Source: Pohlia nutans (lineage: Eukaryota; Streptophyta; Bryopsida; Bryales; Mniaceae). Taken from it: DNA of 64,000 nt. Shown piece after piece: positions 57,522-64,000 of this stretch (the stretch's first letter is position 1; every line of letters starts with the position of its first letter). The stretch lies in contig CM040101.1 in NCBI GenBank assembly GCA_022496805.1, positions 2,482,501 to 2,546,500 on the forward strand, read 5' to 3'. The position numbers and the translations under genes were made by a program. The notes under the pieces are model-generated. The model made no database searches and was not told where the DNA came from. It saw only the letters and a list, made by a program, of their open reading frames with translations.

Positions 57522-57750
57522 TTATTGTTCGTTGGGAAGGGCGGATTGGAAACTCTGTTTACCTGGCTTGCCAACCGACAAGTTCGTTGGATGGAGAAAT
57601 AGATAACTGCCTGATCAAGAAATTTGCACTTGCAACAATATAAAGAATTTGCTTCACTAAGAAACCGATGTGAAGCAGGACTGATGATAATTCTGCAATG
57701 GCATACATTAAGGTTTAGGGTTTAACGAAACCTGAAATGTAACAGCTAGG

Positions 57751-57912
57751 CACTAGAAGGAGAAGGCGTCGCTTTTCACTCGGTAGGTGAGGCAATCACT
57801 GCCACTTTGCACTCACTGCCCAGGTGCTCAAGACTTGGTGAGTGTGATCCGTCATGTAGGACAATTGTGTACAGCGAATTCTGAGTGAGAAGGAACGCCT
57901 TTGCTAGTAGTG
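57751..57912. mobile_element. CACTA-like miniature element, GGCGTCGCTT family, copy 2
   Basis: 162 bp with ends CACTAGAAGGAGAAGGCGTC and GCCTTTGCTAGTAGTG. AGG is duplicated at 57748-57750 and 57913-57915. Confidence 0.85.
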
Positions 57913-58174
57913 AGGGTGCTCAAATGATGAAGTGGAGTAAGTTCTGGCTATGGCGCTTGCTCAATCTTCATTCCTAACCATTGCTATGAACATTACACGA
58001 TTCATTTAGTCAATGCATCACAAGGAGCTCATATGGTTCCCCTGTGCTTAAGCTTAGTCACCTAATTGTAGAAGGAAAGTTTTAACATGCGTCAAGTTCT
58101 GAAGCTCAGAGGGGAAAGTGACACTCATAGGGGAATCAACACAGGAAAACCATATGAGACCCCTTGCATGTCAC

Positions 58175-58266
58175 CACTACAAGGAAACTGGTCGCTTCTC
58201 ACTGCTAATTCAAGCCATTCCACCCTCAATTGCAGTCAGTGAAAAGCGACGGGTTTGCTTGTAGTG
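58175..58266. mobile_element. 92-bp CACTA-like miniature element
   Basis: Ends CACTACAAGGAAACTGGTCG and GTTTGCTTGTAGTG, with CAC duplicated at 58172-58174 and 58267-58269. The subterminal GTCGCTTCTCACTG / CAGTGAAAAGCGAC pair is inverted, so nearly the whole element can fold. Confidence 0.88.
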
Positions 58267-60068
58267 CACCAAGCTCAATAACCAAAACCACCTTATGCAT
58301 CAATTTTTTTCATGTTTGGGCATTGGTATGAAGGTTCTCGCACAATCAGCTGCCATATGCTTTGATCCTTTCACCTCTATATCTCTTGTTGTGTAACTCC
58401 AAAGATTTTTTACTTTTTGTTTGATGCAAATGGATCCTATATTCCATTGTCACAATAGGTTACAAGAGAAAGATGGACACACTAACTCCAAGTTGACGAC
58501 TTGAAACCCCAGTTGGCAAAAACTATTTAATTTTGTTTAAATAATTAATGCACTATGGACTTAAACCTGTAGTAACTCCAAAGATTAATTTGATTGAAGA
58601 TTTGAGTTTGTAAAGGTGCAACTAGGTTTCAAGGGTTCAAAATATTTTATTAAATTTTCAAATTTTCACACTTTCAAGAGGAGAAAGTGGAAACACAAAA
58701 TGAAAAAACAAGGGATGACTTTACAATTCACTATAGTATGCAAAAGTTATAAGGATTCAAATTTTTTTTGGTAGATGACTTGAAATGAATACAAATTTTG
58801 ATGTTAATATTGTGTACATTCTCAAATTCAATATATATTCATCATCCGTAGGTTATGTGAATAAAAATTGGTGTGTTTTGTCTAAAATATGGATGGAATT
58901 ATCAAGCCATTGAATACGTTTTGCAACTCATAGCTCGGATGGAGTATTGTTGTAGTCATTTTTTTCTTAAACAATTCTTTTCAATTTTTAGTGGTACACG
59001 TTTTATTCTATTTAGTGTCATCTATGCTTTAATGTAATACTAAAATAGTGGAACATACAATAATGAAATATTTTTATAAAATTGTCAATATATGTTGAGA
59101 CTAGAATCAATGTATACCAATTTATGGTATTTGCCACTCTTTTTTGTATCCAAATTCCAAAACCATTGTGAATAATAAGATTGTTGGAGGTAGTTTGTCT
59201 ATTCATTCCATATCCTTGGAGGACGTTTGTATGGTATGGTCCACTAGAATTCTTGACCTTGTGCATTCTTTTGAGGATTTTTGAGAATTTGAAAATTTTA
59301 TTTTAGAGAGAGAAAAATATTTTTGTAAAATCTACAGTAGTAGGATGGATCGTTTTGATAAGCGAGAAAAAAATTGATAGAAAATTAAAAATTTGGCATT
59401 ATATTTTAATGGATAAACTAGTGCATTGTCACAGTTCTAAATTCTAAAAGAGAAAGAGAACAGAGGGTTGTCGATGGAATTTTGAGCTATGCATTTTTCC
59501 AGTGTTCAAATATGTGAAGAAAAATATCTTCCAAATTTTTCAATTTTTTTTGAATTGATCAAAACTTCAAATTTTAAAATGTGTTGTTTTTGGTAGGGAT
59601 GAATTGTTTCTCTATTTAAAAAATAAAATTGGGAATTCTTTTTTGAACGTAATTGAAAATGAATTTATGCAAGTTGGCTTATCTTAAAAAAATTAATATA
59701 GTATAAATACAAACTATATTTACATTCAAAGTTTTATCATAAATTGGTAAAACTATTATTAAAATGGAAGTTTTGATACTCAAAATCTTCAACATAAAAT
59801 CATTTTAACATTCTAAAATTTTATTTTTTTTGGATAATATGTATATAAATCCAGAAGTTGGTTCACTCATTTTTCATTAAATCATTGCTACATAATTTTG
59901 AAATTGGTTTGAAAGTTAGCTTTTTTTGACAAAGTGCTCAAAGTGCACAAATATGCACTAAAATGTAGTTAGTTTACCAAGAGGAGTTAGTGGACCGTAC
60001 TATACAAACGTCATAAAACACTACATTATTAATAAATACTAAAAGTGGTTCTAACTAAGGGAGAGTGC
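58267..60068. other. AT-rich spacer, no gene recognised
   Basis: Nothing recognisable was found; the 82-codon minus-strand open frame at 59018-59266 has no domain. Confidence 0.4.
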
Positions 60069-60195
60069 AATTATTAAGTTACTCATGAGGGTACTCATGA
60101 GGGAACTGATAGACCAAGCGTCTATGATACAATTAAGTTACTCATATGGTAATTAAGTTACTTATGAAAGAATTGATAGACCAAGAGTCTATGAC
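60069..60195. repeat. Imperfect direct repeat
   Basis: TTAAGTTACTCATGAGGG...CTGATAGACCAAG...TCTATGA occurs twice in about 120 bp. Confidence 0.65.
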
Positions 60196-60633
60196 TTTAA
60201 GTTAGTTAGAACACCAAAGTAATAGTTTAGTTAGTCTGTACATATTCTAAGTATGTAGACAAATAGTACTAGGACTATAAGTGTGGATTGGTGGGTGAAG
60301 GAGATAAGATTGTCTATTCGACAATATCTCACTTCTACATATGGTTGGGTGGCAAGTCACATAATAAATAAGAGAAACTCTTAGGATACATAAGAAACGT
60401 GTAAAAATTGGCTTAGGGTTTTCTCTTGAATGGTGAAGATGTTGTGACTACTCTAATTATCCCATTTAGTGAGGGAGGGCTAATAGTGAAAATTTCAGCC
60501 CTCACTAATTTTGAAATTTGGCAAAACAGTGTGTGCCTTGGGAATTAGTATCATACACATTAAATGGGATAATAAGGGTACTATAACGTCAATAACGTCA
60601 ATGCATCCTAGAACTGTAGAAATTGCAGGGCAA

Positions 60634-60845
60634 CATTGGCAAGCCAACATTGGATAAGAAGAACAAGGTTATTTTCCAAATAAGAAAGACAAGGTTATTT
60701 TCCATAATCAACATTGGCAGGCCAACATTGGATAAAAAGGACAAGACCAACATTAGATAAGAAGAACAAGGTTATTTTCCAAATAAGAAAGACAAGGTTA
60801 TTTTCCATAATCAACATTGGCAGGCCAACATTGGATAAAAAGGAC
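60634..60845. repeat. About 105-bp direct repeat, two copies
   Basis: CAACATTGG-CAGGCCAACATTGG and AACAAGGTTATTTTCCAAAT blocks repeat almost exactly. Each copy is itself built from 25-35-bp sub-repeats (GACAAGGTTATTTTCC). Confidence 0.85.
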
Positions 60846-60912
60846 AAGGTTATTTTCCTTAATCAAGGGTTGCTTTGAAGTTACAATGCCTTTCTTTTGT
60901 GACCCTTAATTA

Positions 60913-60961
60913 ATCATTATTGAAGAAGATTGAAGAAGATTGAAGAAGATTGAAGAAGATT
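60913..60961. repeat. 12-bp tandem repeat (GAAGAAGATT)
   Basis: Four units of ATTGAAGAAG-type sequence. Confidence 0.85.
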
Positions 60962-61660
60962 CAACCATTGATGTTATATCCGTTAATATGCAAGCAACCT
61001 ATGGTTATGAAAATAACCTGTCTTGCCATTCACGTGGCTCGATAAGGTTATTTCTCATGACCAAGGACTGCTTGCACATTACCTAGTCTATTGTGTAATG
61101 AAACTCGAGCTTATGCAAAATAATGGCTCATGAGGAGTACTTCACATATGAAGTCAGATGGATGAGAAGCAAATCGCTTGTCCATCACACTTTAGTGATG
61201 CCATCGCCAATCAAATAAGGCATCCTCTTTTCAGAGTGAATATGCTATAAGGTAACTATATCTTAAAGGTAGAAGTTACCTTAAAGCTTGCGTATCTATT
61301 GTAATGTTACATTTCATGGTTGAAATGTCACACTACGGTAAATATGTACTCTTTAATAAATTCTTTCTTTAAGATATAGTTACTTTAAACCTTTTTGAAA
61401 TAAGATCAGCAAACAATAAGGTATTTACACTCAAAACTCTTTTATATCACATTTTGGCTAACCCAATGTATATGTACAGTACAATACACAATAGCAAATA
61501 TGTTGGGTAGACATTGGAATGTGATGTTGGAGAGTGTGATAATAACAAGTTCAAAGTGTATTTATAGTTTACACATTTTCTACGCAAATATTTGCTAACT
61601 CAGTTTTGTTGAAATAAATTTGTTAGGTTAGGTTCTTTCAAACCACACTTTAACCCTTAA

Positions 61661-62575
61661 CCTCTAAAGGACCATGCTCATTCCTAAAATTTTATCACTT
61701 TCTCGTGATGCTTTCAGAAAGGCAATTGTATCTCTTGATTGGTATTCATGTAGAAAACTTCACCGTTGAAGTTCATAAAGGACTTAGTCATGAGACTGTA
61801 CATCAATTTTCAGAACAATCTACTGTATATATTACATGATTATAAGGTTTGATCATAAGTTGATTTTTGAAAATTTTGAATAAAACCAACAGGTCATTCA
61901 TTGCAAACTTTCTTATAAATTTAGAAACCATGATTAGCGTTTGGAAGTTTAGGAGCATACAAAGATGTACTATATCTAGGTGCCACAAAAAATGGTGTTC
62001 TAAAACTAAATACAACAACAATGATTGATTCTCAAAGATTTATGTTTGGGTGAGGTGACTTGTTGATGACTCGTTGAGCCGGTGTTTGTGATTGTCATTA
62101 ATTTTTACATTGCAATTTTTTTTAAAGAATTCAAATATATATTTGGAATATTTCAAAATATTCCAAAATAATATAAAATATGTTGGAAAGATTCCAATTA
62201 TTTTGAAAAGATTCCATTTTAAATATATTTAAACATTTTCCGTAATTATTATATAGTGTTAATGCTGCAATAATGGCAAATATTTTACATATTGTATACT
62301 CTTTTTTTTAACGAATGTGACGTCCAAGTGTGAAAACGCCTTCCAAGTCATCAACTGCCCTAACTACTATGTCCCAAGTTCACCTACGTTGACGTTTTAG
62401 TTTTTTCCCAATGAATCAATCAACGTAATTGCAAATCTTGAAGTTTTTTTGTGTTCTTGAAACGAACATTTTCAATTCTCTAGTTAACATTGAGTCAAAA
62501 TTATGAAATCCAAACAAATTATTCAAGTAATGAAATTATTCGTAGACACAATGTGTCCTCCTGGTCCTTTAGGGG
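61661..62575. mobile_element. TTAA-flanked MITE, 0.9-kb type
   Basis: 915 bp between TTAA at 61657-61660 and 62576-62579. The tips are CCTCTAAAGGACCA and TGGTCCTTTAGGGG. Similar length to 9747-10655. No transposase frame. Confidence 0.85.
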
Positions 62576-62579
62576 TTAA

Positions 62580-63244
62580 ACATCAAAGTAAGCTCCACGA
62601 GCTTGTTTATAAGAGAATAATGGAGAAAAATGTGGATTTTCTCAACCAAAATTGAATTGGATTGGTGCTTTGGAAAGGTGATGAAAAAGTGAGGCTAGAT
62701 TCTCAACTTGCGCCTAAATTAAACAACTATAGAACAATCCACAATCAAAGAAGAAATCGGGGGAAGGGAGAGCTTTGATTGGGCAGTAGCCGTAAAGAGA
62801 GACAAAGCATGTTTTTTTAATAAAAAAACAGCAAAAAAGTTGGCCAGTAGCGGGTGTTGGCCGGCGCCGACGGCAGGTTGGTGGTTTTTTATTTTTTATT
62901 TTTATTTATTTTTGTTCTTTTAGCAATAGTTGTTGTAGACTTTTGAAAATGCTCTTCAGGCTGCCTTTCTAGGATCTTCTTGACGTTTTTGGGTTAAGAT
63001 GATCGTTAAGGTAACTACACCTAATTTGGACACTTTTGTTTTTGCTATAAATTATTTGTTTTTTTGTCATTTTATGATATAATATGTAAATATAGTATAA
63101 TTTTTAATGCCAAAAGTAAAAAATCATTTTAAGTAAAAAATTAAAATTAAATGCTTTTAAATTCATTTAATACAAAACTAAGATTATTTTTGGAAATTTA
63201 ATTGTACTAACAATTTTAAGCATGATTTTTTTTAATTTCATCTT
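62580..63244. other. Spacer, no gene recognised
   Basis: Nothing recognisable was found. Confidence 0.4.
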
Positions 63245-63248
63245 TTAA

Positions 63249-63676
63249 CCAAAACGTCAGCAAAGTTGTAGAATGCACAATTTACAACACATTTTCATAA
63301 TGGTTTACACTAGTGTAGTGTTCGGCTAGGACAGGTAGTAACAGAATCTTACTAAAATTTCAGAAAATGGTTCATTTTAACAAGCACTTTGTGGTCCTCA
63401 AAATGCACTATTTGTTTTCTTACTACCGGTCTCAGTCAGTCCAACATTGGTACACTGAAATCACCATATAACTTACTGTGGGTAGAGAATTGCTGTGGGC
63501 ACATTCATCCATTTGGACAAATTCTCATCTTCTGAGCAATATTTCATCTATTTGAACAAATTTGGATGAATTTATCACAGTATTTTGGAATTTTTTTTAT
63601 TAGTGTGGCCGTTCGAAAATACCGTGGGCCACAGTATATGGTGATTTCAGTGTAGCAGTCCAGGGCTCTTAGGGGG
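63249..63676. mobile_element. Probable TTAA-flanked element next to the helicase promoter, holding another MITE
   Basis: The right tip GGGCTCTTAGGGGG is followed by TTAA (63677-63680). The left tip is less certain: CCAAAACGTC after TTAA at 63245-63248. The TA-flanked MITE at 63453-63652 sits inside. Confidence 0.45.
63453..63652. mobile_element. TA-flanked MITE, CACTGAAATCACC family, copy 2
   Basis: 200 bp with perfect ends CACTGAAATCACCATATA and its complement, and TA at 63451-63452 and 63653-63654. Interior matches 7118-7289. Confidence 0.9.
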
Positions 63677-63678
63677 TT

Positions 63679-63687
63679 AAACCCTAA
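63679..63687 (+). promoter_or_regulatory. Telo-box (AAACCCTAA) upstream of the DEAD-box gene
   Basis: About 90 bp before the ATG and extended by CCCTAA. In plants telo-boxes mark promoters of ribosome-biogenesis and translation genes, which fits the predicted helicase. Its first two bases overlap the TTAA at the end of the adjacent element. Confidence 0.6.
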
Positions 63688-63776
63688 CCCTAATTTAGAG
63701 GCTCTTTCCTTCCAGACCCGTGTCTTCCAGGGTTTATGTTCCTCAACCAATTTTTTTCTTTCTCCCTCTCGTAACG

Positions 63777-64000
63777 ATGGAGTTTCCGAGCGAGGACATG
63801 GACGGAATGGAAGAAGACACGCACATGGCGATGGAGTTTCCGAGTGGCGGAGTGCAAGAATTCGACTTGCGGGAGAATCTGTCTGCGACGCAGCAGAAGT
63901 TGAAGAAGCAATTGGAGAAGAAGAAGAAATCGGGAGGATTTGAAACCCTAGGTTTGAGCCTGCCGGTGTTTCGCGCAGTGAAGCGCAAGGGATACAGGAT
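63777..64000 (+). CDS. DEAD-box RNA helicase, N-terminus (RH29/DDX54/Dbp10-like), cut by the window end
   Basis: First 74 codons of a gene that runs off the right edge. An acidic, Met-rich N-terminus (the MEFPS motif occurs twice, at residues 1-5 and 19-23) leads into a Lys-rich helix (QQKLKKQLEKKKKSGG, residues 39-54). FETLGLSLPVFRAVKRKGYR (55-74) is the start of the Q-motif region that precedes PTPIQ in DEAD-box proteins. The KKKKSGGFE...L...VF.A.K.KGY pattern is that of plant RH29 and its yeast/animal relatives Dbp10/DDX54, nucleolar helicases of 60S subunit assembly. The helicase core itself lies outside the window, so the subfamily call is inference. The ATG is preceded by a pyrimidine-rich leader and a telo-box. 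Confidence 0.78.
   Translation, partial: MEFPSEDMDGMEEDTHMAMEFPSGGVQEFDLRENLSATQQKLKKQLEKKKKSGGFETLGLSLPVFRAVKRKGYR

Noticed and set aside
63743..63988. Minus-strand open frames at the right edge
   Set aside because: Antisense of the DEAD-box N-terminus; the plus strand reads as a well-known helicase start.

Overview
The window reads as nuclear DNA of a land plant, with very low gene density, AT-rich spacers and GC-richer exons. Plant origin is supported by a CYP71-clan (A-type) P450, a beta-type PPi-dependent phosphofructokinase, a plant-like CSN6, GT-AG introns, telo-box promoter motifs and Tourist-, Stowaway- and CACTA-type miniature elements. I cannot name the species. Its two Tc1-type DD34E transposons are unusual for plants and may point to a seed-free lineage.

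Genes: one tRNA-Arg(UCG) (6903-6976); CSN6 of the COP9 signalosome in nine exons (14362-17298); a four-exon P450 (36990-42343); intronless PFP beta (50312-51997); an unrecognised 205-residue reading frame (56283-56900); and the first 74 codons of a DEAD-box helicase resembling RH29/DDX54/Dbp10 (63777-64000). They belong to unrelated pathways and do not form a cluster.

Mobile DNA fills most of the rest. At 625-2997 a hairpin element has been hit by a TTAA-flanked element and by a TA-flanked element that itself holds an intact Tc1 element. A second, frameshifted Tc1 copy lies in P450 intron 2. At least thirteen elements share a TTAA target duplication and CCCCTAAA-like ends and fall into several internal-sequence groups. 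One of them carries two 625-bp inverted arms. The window also has hairpin elements of about 365 bp, three PIF/Harbinger-like families, small CACTA-like elements (down to 92 bp), TA-flanked elements and several minisatellites.

At 27641-32545 there are decayed copies of the P450 3' end in both orientations. Comparing their 3' flanks with that of the intact gene gives filled and empty sites for four insertions and independently confirms the TTAA target duplication. The best candidate for something undescribed is this TTAA-flanked family (piggyBac-like or Sola-like, no transposase visible here) together with its giant-hairpin member.
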